A stretch of 64,000 nucleotides of DNA from Roseococcus sp. SDR. Lineage in GTDB: Bacteria > Pseudomonadota > Alphaproteobacteria > Acetobacterales > Acetobacteraceae. Positions 1 through 9,121 of this stretch are shown in pieces (positions within the stretch are counted from its first letter, which is position 1; each line of letters opens with the position of its first letter). The notes below the pieces were generated by a model. It did no database searches. It saw only the letters and a program-made list of their open reading frames with translations, and was not told where the DNA came from. The DNA is taken from contig NZ_JAHRCU010000022.1 in assembly GCF_019083995.1 (NCBI RefSeq), positions 1 to 64,000 on the forward strand. Direction: 5' to 3'. Made by a program: the position numbers and the translations under genes.

Positions 1-170
1 CGCCGGCCGCTTTGCGGCCGGATGATCCTGCGCTCGCCCTCAGACGCCGGGCGCCCACTTCGTGGGCTTGGCTTCGCCGCGCCACGCGCATCCTCGGCAT
101 CACAGGCGGTTGGGCGGCGCCGGCCGCCTTGCGGCCGGATGGGATTGCGCGGGCCCTCTGGCGTCGGGTG
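1..170 (+). repeat. 117-bp-period structured repeat, copy A (truncated by window edge)
   Basis: The hairpin GGCCGC-(3 nt)-GCGGCC, within a longer CCGGCCGC stem, begins at about 5 and recurs at 122, a 117-bp step. Between the two lies a second hairpin whose arms read CCAC and GTGG around a TTC loop, followed by the conserved GCTTGGCTTCG. The same architecture and spacing occur at 34663-35026 and, inverted, at 46422-46640. Here it lies directly upstream of maeB and no gene is predicted across it. Open frames through it reflect GC-rich, stop-poor sequence. Confidence 0.8.
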
Positions 171-262
171 CCCCATATCACACGCACCGTGCCCTCGCAT
201 CTTCCGCGGTTGCTTCCAAGCTTGGCAGGCCGCATCTTCGCTCCGGTTCAAGGGGTTCTGAC

Positions 263-2530
263 ATGGACGATGATTTCCGCCGCGCCGCACTCGACTACCA
301 CCGCTTCCCGCGGCCCGGAAAGCTCGCCATCGAGCCGACCAAGCGCATGGCTTCCCAGCGCGACCTGGCGCTGGCCTACTCCCCCGGCGTCGCGGCCGCC
401 TGCGAGGAAATCGCGGCAGATCCGGCCAAGGCCTGGGACTACACCACGCGCGGCAACATGGTGGCCGTCATCACCAATGGCACGGCGGTGCTGGGCCTCG
501 GCAATATCGGTCCGTTGGCCTCCAAGCCGGTGATGGAGGGCAAGGCCGTCCTCTTCAAGCGCTTCGCCGGCATCGACTCCATCGACATCGAAGTGCAGGC
601 GACGGAGATCGACCACTTCGTCGAGACGGTGGCGGCGCTGGAGCCGAGCTTCGGCGCCATCAACCTGGAAGACATCAAGGCGCCCGAATGCTTCGAGATC
701 GAAGCCCGGCTGCGCGCCCGGATGAACATCCCGGTCTTCCATGATGACCAGCACGGCACCGCCATCATCGTCGCCGCCGCCGTGCGCAACGGGCTGCTGC
801 TGCAGGGCAAGAAGCTCGAGGATGTGAAGCTGGTGAACACCGGCGGCGGTGCGGCCGCGCTGGCTTGCCTCGACCTGCTGCTGACCATGGGCCTGAAGCG
901 CGAGAACGTGACGGTCTGCGACATCGAGGGGGTGGTCTACAAGGGCCGCCCGGGGCTCGATCCCACCAAGGCGCGCTACGCGCAGGACACCACGGCCCGC
1001 ACCCTGCCGGAGGTGCTGGACGGCGCCGATGTCTTCCTCGGCCTCTCCGCCCCGCGCGTGCTGAAGGGCGAATGGCTGCACAAGCTGGCGCCGAAGCCGC
1101 TGGTGCTGGCGCTGGCCAACCCCGACCCGGAAATCCTGCCCGAGGCGGTGCGCGCCGCGCGGCCGGATGCGATCGTCGCGACCGGGCGCACGGACTACCC
1201 GAACCAGGTCAACAACGTCCTCTGCTTCCCCTTCATCTTCCGCGGCGCGCTGGATGCGGGAGCGACCACGATCAACGAGGCGATGAAGGTGGCCGCCGTC
1301 GAGGCCATCGCCGCACTCGCCCGCGTGGAAGCCTCCGAGGTGGTGGCCGCGGCCTATGGCGGCACGGCGCCGGTCTTCGGGCCGGAATACATCATCCCCA
1401 AGCCCTTCGACCCGCGGCTGATCCTGGAGATCGCGCCCGCCGTCGCCAAGGCCGCGATGGATAGCGGCGTGGCGCGCCGCCCGATCGAGGATTTCGACAC
1501 CTACCGCGCTGATCTCAGCCGCTTCGTCTTCCGCTCGGGCAACCTGATGCGCCCCGTGCAGGAATCCGCGCGCCGCAAGCCCGCACGCATCGTCTTCGCC
1601 GAGGGCGAGGACGAGCGCACGCTGCGCGCCGTGCAGACCGTGCTGGACGAGGGCACGGCGGAGCCCATCCTGGTGGGCCGCACGCCGGTGATCGAGGCGA
1701 AGCTCAAGGCGCTCGGCTTGCGGATGGCGCTGGGCCAGTCGGTGCGCGTGATGCATCCGGAGGAGCAGCCGGAGCTCTTCGCCCCGCTGGTGGAACTCTA
1801 CCAGTCCAAGGTCTGCCGGCGTGGCATCACGCCGACGGCCGCGAAGCGCCGCGTCTTCTCACGCCCCACCGTGGCCGCCGGGCTGCTGCTGGAGGCGGGG
1901 CATGCGGATGCCGCGATCGTCGGTGGCCATGGCGACTGGATGAGCGAGTGGGAGCATGCGCTCGGCATCATCGGCGCCCGCGCCGAAGTCAGCCGCGCCT
2001 ATGCCTGCACCGCGGTCATCACGCAGAACGGCACGCTCTTCTTCGTGGACACGCATCTGCTGGTGGACCCCAGCGCCGAGCAGATCTCGGAGATGACGTT
2101 GCTGGCCGCCGAGCAGGTGAAGAGCTTCGGCCTGACGCCCAAGGTGGCGCTGCTCAGCCATTCCTCCTTTGGCGCCTCGGGCGCGCCCTCGGCGCGGAAG
2201 ATGCGCGCAGCGCTGAAGCTGATCCACGCCGCGGCGCCCGATCTCGAAGTGGATGGCGAGATGCATGCCGATGCCGCGCTGGTGCCGCTGATCCGCGCGC
2301 GCGCCGTGCCGGATTCGCCGCTGGAAGGCACGGCGAATCTGCTGGTGTTTCCGAACATTGATGCGGCCAACATCGCGTTCAACCTGGTGAAGGCGGTGGC
2401 GGATGGCTTGCAGGTGGGCCCCATGCTGCTGGGGATGAACAAGCCCATCCATGTGCTGACGCCAAGCGTGACCGCGCGCGGCATCGCGAACCTGGCGGCC
2501 GTCGCCGGCAGCCAGGTCGCGCGGGGATAG
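263..2530 (+). CDS. maeB: NADP-dependent malic enzyme, MaeB type
   Basis: Oxidative decarboxylation of malate to pyruvate and CO2, linking the TCA cycle to pyruvate and NADPH in the cytoplasm. The 755-residue length is typical of the large MaeB form: malic N-terminal domain (about 1-160, YSPGVAAACEE from residue 39), NAD-binding domain (about 165-425, with FHDDQHGTA at 159 and NTGGGAAALA at 192), then a phosphate-acetyltransferase-like domain (about 430-755) that is usually regulatory rather than catalytic. The start is the ATG giving MDDDFRRAALDYHRFP, the usual N-terminus of the family; the open frame continues upstream only into the repeat. It stands alone, with a hairpin just past the stop. 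Confidence 0.95.
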   Translation: MDDDFRRAALDYHRFPRPGKLAIEPTKRMASQRDLALAYSPGVAAACEEIAADPAKAWDYTTRGNMVAVITNGTAVLGLGNIGPLASKPVMEGKAVLFKRFAGIDSIDIEVQATEIDHFVETVAALEPSFGAINLEDIKAPECFEIEARLRARMNIPVFHDDQHGTAIIVAAAVRNGLLLQGKKLEDVKLVNTGGGAAALACLDLLLTMGLKRENVTVCDIEGVVYKGRPGLDPTKARYAQDTTARTLPEVLDGADVFLGLSAPRVLKGEWLHKLAPKPLVLALANPDPEILPEAVRAARPDAIVATGRTDYPNQVNNVLCFPFIFRGALDAGATTINEAMKVAAVEAIAALARVEASEVVAAAYGGTAPVFGPEYIIPKPFDPRLILEIAPAVAKAAMDSGVARRPIEDFDTYRADLSRFVFRSGNLMRPVQESARRKPARIVFAEGEDERTLRAVQTVLDEGTAEPILVGRTPVIEAKLKALGLRMALGQSVRVMHPEEQPELFAPLVELYQSKVCRRGITPTAAKRRVFSRPTVAAGLLLEAGHADAAIVGGHGDWMSEWEHALGIIGARAEVSRAYACTAVITQNGTLFFVDTHLLVDPSAEQISEMTLLAAEQVKSFGLTPKVALLSHSSFGASGAPSARKMRAALKLIHAAAPDLEVDGEMHADAALVPLIRARAVPDSPLEGTANLLVFPNIDAANIAFNLVKAVADGLQVGPMLLGMNKPIHVLTPSVTARGIANLAAVAGSQVARG

Positions 2531-2539
2531 GGCGAGAGC

Positions 2540-2560
2540 GGGCGGGGTGCGCCCCCGCCC
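2540..2560. terminator. Hairpin between convergent maeB and DUF1254 gene
   Basis: A perfect 8-bp GC stem (GGGCGGGG / CCCCGCCC) with a 5-nt loop fills the 38-bp gap between two convergent stop codons. There is no U tract on either strand, so it is a probable bidirectional stop that may need Rho or work only by structure. Confidence 0.5.
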
Positions 2561-2568
2561 GCCCCGGA

Positions 2569-3981
2569 TCAGACCTTGGTGACGGCCGGGATGGTCCAGG
2601 TCCCGTCGAGGATCGAGGGGTCGTGCTCGCGCGGCCAGTAGAGGCGCATCATCAGGATGAACTTGCCCGCCGGCGCCGGCAGCCAGTTGGCTTCCAGATC
2701 CCGCCCCGGCGAGGCATGCTGGATCAGCAGGTCCACCGAGCCATCCGGGTTGCGCTTCAGATCCTGCCGCGCGCTGATCGAGTAGCGGTTGATCGGGTTC
2801 GCCACGAAGAAGTAGTCGGCGTCGTACATGGTGAGCGACCAGAAGCCATCCGCGGGCGGCAGCTGGCCGGGCGGGAAGCGCATCACGTAGCGGTTGGCGC
2901 CGTTGTAGTCATGCCCATGCGCATCCTTCAGCGAGGTCGGATAGACCGCATCCTGCGGGCGGTTGGCGCCGAGGCCGATGGCGGTGACCAGCGCGCGCAT
3001 CAGATAGTCCGTGCCGTAGATGCCGGTGCGCGTGGTGAAGGCCCAGCCGTTCCTGTCATTCACCGCCGGGTTGATCCGGAACTGGATCATGATGCGGTCG
3101 AAGGAGACGGAGGGGATGCGGCTCGCGAAATCGGCGCGCAGCTTGCTCGCGTCGAAATCCTGGCCGGGGACGAGGCCGATCCGCGCGAAGCGCGCGACAT
3201 GCGGCGCATCGGCCGGGTTGGGCGGGTTCGTCTTCATGAGCTGCGCGAGCAGGGTGAAGTACTCCACCGCGCTCATGCGGTTCACCTGGTCGCGCACGGC
3301 GGTGCGCATGTCGATGGACGGGTCCACGCGGCCCGGCGGCGGCGTATAGGGCCGGCCATAGGCGCTGAGCGGCACCAGCGAGACCTGGTCCTGCAGCGCA
3401 TGCACCTCGCGGTAATCCTCGGGCGTGCCGGTGCAGTAGATGCGGCCCAGCAGCCAGACCATGTTGGTGCGCGACTTGTACTCGGTGACGCCGGCGGGCA
3501 GCGTGCCGCGCCAGCCCGGGCCGGTGATGGCATAGACCTGCGGGCCGGTGCCCGTGGTGCGCTTGCCCGGCACCTGGAACACCGTGGTCCAGCCATCCAG
3601 CAGCGGAAACAGCGCGTAGCGGCCCTTCATGTCGGGCAGCGAGAGCACCATCGGCTCCTGCCCCACATCGAAGAAGGAGGTGGTGTAGAGCGTGTCGGCG
3701 TTGGGCGCCGTGACGTCGCGGAAGCTCGAGTTCGGGTATTCGCGCAGCTTGATGATGTGGCCCATCGGGCCGCGCGTGCCCTGCACCGCCGGCACATTGG
3801 TGACGATGCGGCGCGTCATCTCCATCGTCACCAGCGGATAGCCGTAGACATAGGCCTCGCTCGCCAGCCAGAAATCCTCCATGCCCTCGAAGAGGCGCAG
3901 GCCTTCGGCCAGCGCGCCGGTGGTGGGAGCCATGCCCATGAGGCCCATCCCGGCCAGCGCGGAGCGGCGTGAAATCGTCAT
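2569..3981 (-). CDS. DUF1254/DUF1214 domain protein, exported
   Basis: A 470-residue member of the DUF1254-DUF1214 family, whose biochemical role is not settled. The N-terminus (SRRSALAGMGLMG, then AEG) looks like a Tat-type or Sec signal ending near residue 26. The DUF1254 part follows (AYVYGYPLVTMEMTRR, and NADTLYTTSFFD) and the C-terminal half holds the DUF1214 part (VMRFPPGQLPP, FWSLTMYD). ATG at 3981 is preceded by AGGAAGGA. It is transcribed alone, convergent with maeB. Function is not predicted beyond a periplasmic or envelope location. Confidence 0.85.
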   Translation of the reverse strand: MTISRRSALAGMGLMGMAPTTGALAEGLRLFEGMEDFWLASEAYVYGYPLVTMEMTRRIVTNVPAVQGTRGPMGHIIKLREYPNSSFRDVTAPNADTLYTTSFFDVGQEPMVLSLPDMKGRYALFPLLDGWTTVFQVPGKRTTGTGPQVYAITGPGWRGTLPAGVTEYKSRTNMVWLLGRIYCTGTPEDYREVHALQDQVSLVPLSAYGRPYTPPPGRVDPSIDMRTAVRDQVNRMSAVEYFTLLAQLMKTNPPNPADAPHVARFARIGLVPGQDFDASKLRADFASRIPSVSFDRIMIQFRINPAVNDRNGWAFTTRTGIYGTDYLMRALVTAIGLGANRPQDAVYPTSLKDAHGHDYNGANRYVMRFPPGQLPPADGFWSLTMYDADYFFVANPINRYSISARQDLKRNPDGSVDLLIQHASPGRDLEANWLPAPAGKFILMMRLYWPREHDPSILDGTWTIPAVTKV

Positions 3982-4136
3982 ACGTTTGTCCTTCCTGGTC
4001 CTGGCTGGCGCGACCGCGTGCCGCCCCTACCCCGGGGGGCTTTATTTGCCCCCTCATCCAAACAGAGGATGCAAAATTTGGCTAAGCGACGCCAGTGAAA
4101 GCCGCATGGAGTTTTCGCCATGCGGCGATGCGTGGC

Positions 4137-4961
4137 TCAGCGCGGAAAGAGGAAGGAGAGCTGGAAGCGGATCTGCCAGGAGGCGGCGTCATCCGGCCGG
4201 ACGACGTTGTAATAGGCGCCGAGCTGCGCGTTCACCGCCTGGCCGTGGACGCGGAAGACCTGGCCCAGCGCGAGCCCCACCGGGACCGTCCATTGCTGCC
4301 CGCTGCGCGCCATCCAGTTCGCCGTGATGATGGGCGAACTGGAGAGGTAGGTCCCGGGCGAGTGCGGGAAATTGTAGTTGATGAAGGGCTGCGTGGTGAA
4401 GGTGTTGTAGGAGTTGTAGCGATTGCCGCCGAAGGACCAGACATTGTTCACCAGCGCGCCGATCACCCAGGGCCCGCGCATGGTGAGCGCCACGGCGGAA
4501 GGCCCGGCACCCCAGATGTTGCTGCCCAGCGCCTGATCCGTCGTCGTCGGGATCTGCAGGATCGGCCCGGCACCCCAGATCAGGCCATCCATCGGCCGCG
4601 CGGGCGAGAGGAAGGCGGTGAATTGCGTCGCACCCAGGCCGAAGGTGGTGCCCTGCCCCGGCATCATGCCCGGCTGCGACATCACCGGCAGGATGGTGCG
4701 GGTGATGAGGTTCCAGTCGCTGTTCAGCGAAAACGGCACCACGGGCTGGATGTTGAGGATGTTCTGCGTGTGCTTGCGTGGGCCCGCATCCAGGTTCGTG
4801 TTGTTCTGGAAGGGCAGGCTCGACATGTTGGCCACGGGGTTCTGCACCGCCCGGGCCAGCGCCGCATTGCTGTTCGGGTCTTCCGCATGTGGCTGCGCCA
4901 GCGCGGGAAGCGCGGCGACGCACAGGAGCGCTGCCGCAGCGCGAAGGAGGGGAACGGCCAT
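4137..4961 (-). CDS. Envelope barrel-like protein ('transporter'/neuromedin-U-annotated family), copy 1
   Basis: 274 residues with a clear signal peptide (MAVPLLRAAAALL, cleavage after ALA near 22). Recognisable family blocks are NPVANMSSLPFQNNTN, TQNILNIQPVVPFSLN, DWNLITRTILPV, WGAGPSAVALTMRGPW and a C-terminal FQLSFLFPR ending in an aromatic-rich strand, as in outer-membrane beta-barrels. The family is often annotated as transporter or neuromedin U; the substrate is unknown. It is a tandem paralogue of the gene just upstream on the same strand (5053-5883) with a 91-bp gap, so the pair probably arose by duplication and is co-transcribed. The start at 4961 was chosen from the signal peptide. 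Confidence 0.75.
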   Translation of the reverse strand: MAVPLLRAAAALLCVAALPALAQPHAEDPNSNAALARAVQNPVANMSSLPFQNNTNLDAGPRKHTQNILNIQPVVPFSLNSDWNLITRTILPVMSQPGMMPGQGTTFGLGATQFTAFLSPARPMDGLIWGAGPILQIPTTTDQALGSNIWGAGPSAVALTMRGPWVIGALVNNVWSFGGNRYNSYNTFTTQPFINYNFPHSPGTYLSSSPIITANWMARSGQQWTVPVGLALGQVFRVHGQAVNAQLGAYYNVVRPDDAASWQIRFQLSFLFPR

Positions 4962-5052
4962 CTCGCTGAACCTCGCTGCCGGTACGTCGCATGGCAGTTC
5001 ATGCACCATCAGCATGGTCCCGTGCCTTGAGGTGCCGCAAGCCGCTGCGGAT

Positions 5053-5883
5053 TCAGCGCGGAAACAGGAAGACGAGCTGGGCGCGCACCTGCCAGGCGGG
5101 CGCATTGTCCGGCCGGATCGCGTTGTAATAGGCGCCGAGATTGGCGTTCATCGGCTGGCCATGGACGCGAAAGACCTGCCCGAGCGCCAAGCCCACCGGC
5201 ACCGTCCAGCGCTGCCCCGGCGGCGCCAGCCAATCCGCCGTGATGAGCGGCTGGGTGGAGAGATAGGTGCCCGGCGAATGCGCGAAATTGTAGTTGATCA
5301 GCGGTTGGAAGGTGAAGGTGTTGTAGGCGTCCTGCGGCCCGCCGCCGAAGGACCAGACATTGTTGAGCAGTGTGCCCACCACCCAGGGCCCGCGCATGGT
5401 GAGCGCGATGCCCGACGGCCCGGCACCCCAGACGCGGCTGCCCAAGGCGGGCTCGGTCACGGTCGGCGCCTGCACCAGAATGCCCGCGCCCCAGCCGATG
5501 CCCGCCGTCTGGCGCGCCGGTGAGAGGAAGAAGGAACCCTGCGTGGCACCCAGCCCGAAGCTGCTGCCCTGCCCCGGGGAGAGGCCGGGCTGGGAGGTGA
5601 CGGGGAAGACGGTGCGGGTGATCAGGTTCCAGTCGTCATTCAGCCCAAAGGGCAGCACCGGCTGGATGTTGAGGATGTTCTCCGTCTGCTTGCGCGGCCC
5701 CGTGCCGAGATTCGTATTGTTCTGGAAGGGCACGCTGTAGACCTTGGCGAGCGGGTTCTGCGCGATGCGCGCGAGCGCACCGAGGCTCAGCTGCTCGTGC
5801 GGATGGCCCTGCTCCGGCCCGACGGCCTGGGCGGCGGCGGGCAGGCTGGCGGCCGCCGCGATCACGATCCTCCACACCGACAA
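5053..5883 (-). CDS. Envelope barrel-like protein (neuromedin-U-annotated family), copy 2
   Basis: About 276 residues, closely similar along its whole length to the neighbour at 4137-4961 (shared NTNL-GPRKxTxNILNIQPV, NDDWNLITRTVFPV, WGAGPSGIALTMRGPW, VPVGLALGQVFRVHGQ). No ATG precedes the signal peptide; TTG at 5883 has GGGAG 9 nt upstream and is preferred, with GTG at 5877 as an alternative. The signal is SVWRIVIAAAASLPAAAQA. It lies 23 bp downstream of a Bug receptor gene, so it may be the tail of that operon. It is probably an outer-membrane beta-barrel; function is unknown. Confidence 0.72.
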   Translation of the reverse strand: MSVWRIVIAAAASLPAAAQAVGPEQGHPHEQLSLGALARIAQNPLAKVYSVPFQNNTNLGTGPRKQTENILNIQPVLPFGLNDDWNLITRTVFPVTSQPGLSPGQGSSFGLGATQGSFFLSPARQTAGIGWGAGILVQAPTVTEPALGSRVWGAGPSGIALTMRGPWVVGTLLNNVWSFGGGPQDAYNTFTFQPLINYNFAHSPGTYLSTQPLITADWLAPPGQRWTVPVGLALGQVFRVHGQPMNANLGAYYNAIRPDNAPAWQVRAQLVFLFPR

Positions 5884-5906
5884 GCCTGGTCGCTCCCGCC
5901 TCGCGC

Positions 5907-6842
5907 TCAGCCGCGCAGCGCGGCGCCGAAGCGCGCATAGCCGTCGCGGATGGACTGCGTATAGGCATCGGCGCCGAGATAGCCGGGCACGGCGTAGATG
6001 CGGCGCAGCGCCTCGATGAAGGCGGGGTCCTGCGTCGTCTCGCGGATCACCTCCTGCCACCAGAGCACGGCCTGGCGCGGAATGCCGGGCGGGCCCACCA
6101 CGCCATAGGCCACCGCGTCGGAGAGCGGGTAGCCGAGTTCGCGGAATGTCGGCACCTCGGGGTGGCCGGGCACCTTGTTGGGGCCGGTCTCGGCCAGCAG
6201 CCGCACGGCGCCCTGGGCCAGCATCGGGCCGAAATCGGCCGAGGCCACCGCGTCGATGTGCCCGCCGATCATGGCGGCGATGGCCTCGGCACCGCCGCGG
6301 AAGGGCACGGTGCTGGTCTGCACGTTCTCATGCCGAAAGGCGGCCTCCACCAGCACCTCGGCGAAGCCGCGCGAGCCCGTCGTGCCCCAGGAGAGCTTGC
6401 CCGGATTGGCGCGGGCATAGGCGAGCAGGTCCGCCCAGCTGCGCAGCGGGCTGTCCGTCTTCACATAGACGGCGAGCGGGTGCCCGCTGATCTGGCCGAG
6501 GCCGGTGAGCTGCCGCGGGTCATAGCCCAGCTGCTGCTGGTGCGGGATGATCCAGAGCGCGCTGACGGAGCCCAGCGCCACCTGCGTGCCATCGGGCGTG
6601 GCGCGCGAAATGCGCTCGAGCGAGAGGGCGCTGCCGGCGCCGGGGCGGAAATCCACCACGGTCTGCACGCCGCGCTTGGCGCGCGCGGATTCCGAGAGCT
6701 GGCGCATCACCATGTCGCCCACGCCGCCAGGGGCGAAGCCCACGGTCAGCGTCAGCGTGCGGTTGCCGGGAAAGGCCTCCTGCGCGTGAATGGCCGGGGC
6801 GGCGAGCGCTCCAGCCAGGATCAGGGCATCGCGGCGCTTCAT
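5907..6842 (-). CDS. Bug-family tripartite tricarboxylate receptor (TctC-like), last gene of hyu operon
   Basis: A periplasmic solute-binding protein of 311 residues with a signal peptide (MKRRDALILAGALAAPAIHAQ). Bug landmarks: VGFAPGGVGDMVMR after the first strand, a VDFRPGAGSALSLE block, and a ligand-pocket region WGTTGSRGFAEVL. ATG at 6842 has GAGGAG upstream. It follows the DUF1028 gene by 16 bp, so it belongs to the hyuA-hyuB operon, which also begins with a Bug receptor. No TctA/TctB membrane genes are adjacent; the ligand is not predictable from sequence but may be the hydantoin- or lactam-like substrate of the operon. Confidence 0.88.
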   Translation of the reverse strand: MKRRDALILAGALAAPAIHAQEAFPGNRTLTLTVGFAPGGVGDMVMRQLSESARAKRGVQTVVDFRPGAGSALSLERISRATPDGTQVALGSVSALWIIPHQQQLGYDPRQLTGLGQISGHPLAVYVKTDSPLRSWADLLAYARANPGKLSWGTTGSRGFAEVLVEAAFRHENVQTSTVPFRGGAEAIAAMIGGHIDAVASADFGPMLAQGAVRLLAETGPNKVPGHPEVPTFRELGYPLSDAVAYGVVGPPGIPRQAVLWWQEVIRETTQDPAFIEALRRIYAVPGYLGADAYTQSIRDGYARFGAALRG

Positions 6843-6858
6843 GCGGGGCTCCTCTTCG

Positions 6859-7554
6859 TCAACGATGCGCGGGCGGGTGGCCGTTGTCGGCCAGCCATTT
6901 GCTGTGCGTCGCCAGGCGCGGATTGTAGGGCCGCTCCTGGAAATAGGGCAGCAAGGGTCGGAAGCGATCGAGGATGCTGCGCAGTTCGTGCACCGGTGTG
7001 TCGTGGAGGTCGACGCGCAGGTCGAGATAGCTGAAGGGCTCGTCCGCATAGATCAGCATGGCGGAGGAGTTGAGCGGCTTGTGCTCGCCCCCCGCATCGC
7101 GCCCGGCTTCCAGCGCCAGCATGAGGCGCAGCTCGATCGGCTCCTCCACGCTCGCGGTGAGCGAGGCGGCGATGGCGGGCACCACGCCGTCATTGGCCAG
7201 CGCATTGCCCATGGCGACGAAGCCGGCACCCAGGATATGCGCCGCATGCACGCCATTGCCCGCGCCGGTGAAGCCGGCCGCATGGCCATAGGCATCCACC
7301 ACGCCGATCTGTCGCAGGTCACGCTCGGGGTCGCCCGTCGCCAGTTCCTCCACCACCTTGGGCGCGTGCAGCCCGAGGCCGATCAGGCGCGCGCAGGTCA
7401 GCGTCAGGCGCGGATCGGCGATGGCCTGCACGCCGGCCGCCCCCATGCGCGGCACCACCACGGGGCAGCGATTGCCGACGGCGATGGAGCTGGTGGCCAT
7501 GGCCACGCCCAGCATCTTCGTGCGCGGGCAGCGCAGGACGGCGGTGAAGGTCAT
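6859..7554 (-). CDS. DUF1028 family protein (Ntn-hydrolase-like)
   Basis: A 231-residue DUF1028 protein. The N-terminus MTFTAVLRCPRTKMLGVAMATSS and the GVVDAYGHAAGFTG and VHAAHILGAGFVAMGNAL blocks are characteristic; the fold is thought to be Ntn-hydrolase-like. The extra C-terminal stretch (ELRSILDRFRPLLPYFQERP) resembles the peptidoglycan-binding-like tail found in some members. It starts 7 bp after the hyuB stop and is almost certainly co-translated. The context suggests a hydrolase acting on the same amide-type substrate as HyuAB; this is inference. Confidence 0.82.
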   Translation of the reverse strand: MTFTAVLRCPRTKMLGVAMATSSIAVGNRCPVVVPRMGAAGVQAIADPRLTLTCARLIGLGLHAPKVVEELATGDPERDLRQIGVVDAYGHAAGFTGAGNGVHAAHILGAGFVAMGNALANDGVVPAIAASLTASVEEPIELRLMLALEAGRDAGGEHKPLNSSAMLIYADEPFSYLDLRVDLHDTPVHELRSILDRFRPLLPYFQERPYNPRLATHSKWLADNGHPPAHR

Positions 7555-7561
7555 CGGATCT

Positions 7562-9121
7562 TCACTCCTTCTCGGGCGGGTGCATGCCGCCGCCGCCCGG
7601 CATTTCGACGATCAGCCGGTCACCCGCCGGGATCACCTGGAAGCCCTTCGCCTTCAGCGTGGCGCCGGAGGCGAGGCGCACCACGCCCCGCGCGCCATCC
7701 TCGCCGCCATGGCGGCCGCGCGCGGGGTGATGCACGCGCTCGAAGGTCGCGAAGATGCCGAAGGCCTCGCCGTGGCGATGCGCCACTTCCATGATCTGCC
7801 CATCGCCGCCGCGATATCGGCCCGCACCGCCCGAACCGTCGCGCAGATCCTTCCGCCAGACGACGATGGGGGCGACCGTCTCCGTCACCTCCACCGGCAC
7901 GTTCTTCACGCCGGAGGGATAGGGCGTGGCGGAGAGCCCATCCTGCGCGGGGCGGGCACCGGCGCCGCCCGAGTGGAACATCGTCACCATGAAGGGGCGC
8001 TGCGTGCCGCCCGTCAGCCCTTGCCCCGCGCCGAGCTTGAGGTTCCAGAGGTTGGACGTGCCCTCGGCCGGGACGCGGCCGGGCAGCGCCTGGTCGAGCG
8101 CGCCGAAGACCACGTCAGGCAGCATATGGCCCATGGTGCTGCGGGCGTTCACGGCCGCGGGCGAGAGCGCGTTGAGGATGCTGCCCTCCGGCGCCGTCAC
8201 GCGGATCAGGTCGAGCGTGCCGGCATTGTTCGGAATCTCGGGGCCGATGATGCAGCGGATGCCGAAGGCGGTGTAGGCATCGGTGTAGCAGAGCGGGCAG
8301 TTGATGCCGAAACCGCTCTGCGCCGAGGTGCCCGTGTAGTCCACCGCGATATGGTCCTCCGCGATGGTGAGTGTCGCGTGGAGGTCGATCGGCGCCTCCA
8401 TGCCGTCAATGCGCATATGGCTCTTCCAGCTGCCTTTCGGCAGCTTCGCGATCTCCGCCAGCATCGCGGCCTCGGAGCGCGCGATGATGTGGGCGCCGAG
8501 CACTTCGAGGTCATCCAGCCCGTTCTCGGCCAGCATGGCGGAGAGGCGGCGCTCGCCCGTCTCGTTGCAGGCCATGAGCGCGTAGAGATCGCCCTCCACC
8601 TGCACCGGCTCGCGCACATTCACGCGGATGAGGTTGACCAGCCAGGGGTCCACAACGCCCTGGCGCGCCAGTGGCATGATCGGGATGCGCAGCCCTTCGT
8701 GAAACACCTGGCGTCCATCGGGCGAGAGGCCGATGCCGCCGATATCCACCACATGCACGGTGCAGGAAAACAACCCGACCAGCTTGCCCTTGTGGAAGGC
8801 GGGCGAGGTGACGACGACGTCGTAGAGATGGCCGGTGCCCTGCCAGGGATCATTGGTGATGTAGTGGTCGCCTTCCTTCATGGTCTCGGCGGGAATGGCG
8901 GCCAAAAAATGCTTCACGCTGCGCGCCATGGAGTTCACATGGCCCGGCGTGCCGGTGACGGCCTGGGCCAGCATCCGGCCCTCGACATCGAAGACGCCGG
9001 CCGAGATGTCGCCCGCCTCGCGCGCGCTGGTGGAGAAGGCGGTGCGGACCAGGGTGCGCGCCTGCTCCTCGACCACGGAGAGCAGGCGGTTCCACATCAC
9101 CTGGAGGCGGATGTCGTTCAT
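7562..9121 (-). CDS. hyuB: Hydantoinase B / oxoprolinase subunit
   Basis: A 519-residue HyuB (hydantoinase B/oxoprolinase domain over nearly the whole chain), partner of HyuA in ATP-dependent opening of cyclic amides such as N-methylhydantoin, 5-oxoproline or related lactams; the exact substrate cannot be read from sequence. Recognisable blocks: REAGDISAGVFDVEGRMLAQ, HYITNDPWQGTGHLYD and the late glycine-rich GSGGAGRYRGGDGQ. Its start overlaps the hyuA stop by 4 nt (ATGA), indicating translational coupling. No signal peptide, so cytoplasmic. Confidence 0.93.
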   Translation of the reverse strand: MNDIRLQVMWNRLLSVVEEQARTLVRTAFSTSAREAGDISAGVFDVEGRMLAQAVTGTPGHVNSMARSVKHFLAAIPAETMKEGDHYITNDPWQGTGHLYDVVVTSPAFHKGKLVGLFSCTVHVVDIGGIGLSPDGRQVFHEGLRIPIMPLARQGVVDPWLVNLIRVNVREPVQVEGDLYALMACNETGERRLSAMLAENGLDDLEVLGAHIIARSEAAMLAEIAKLPKGSWKSHMRIDGMEAPIDLHATLTIAEDHIAVDYTGTSAQSGFGINCPLCYTDAYTAFGIRCIIGPEIPNNAGTLDLIRVTAPEGSILNALSPAAVNARSTMGHMLPDVVFGALDQALPGRVPAEGTSNLWNLKLGAGQGLTGGTQRPFMVTMFHSGGAGARPAQDGLSATPYPSGVKNVPVEVTETVAPIVVWRKDLRDGSGGAGRYRGGDGQIMEVAHRHGEAFGIFATFERVHHPARGRHGGEDGARGVVRLASGATLKAKGFQVIPAGDRLIVEMPGGGGMHPPEKE

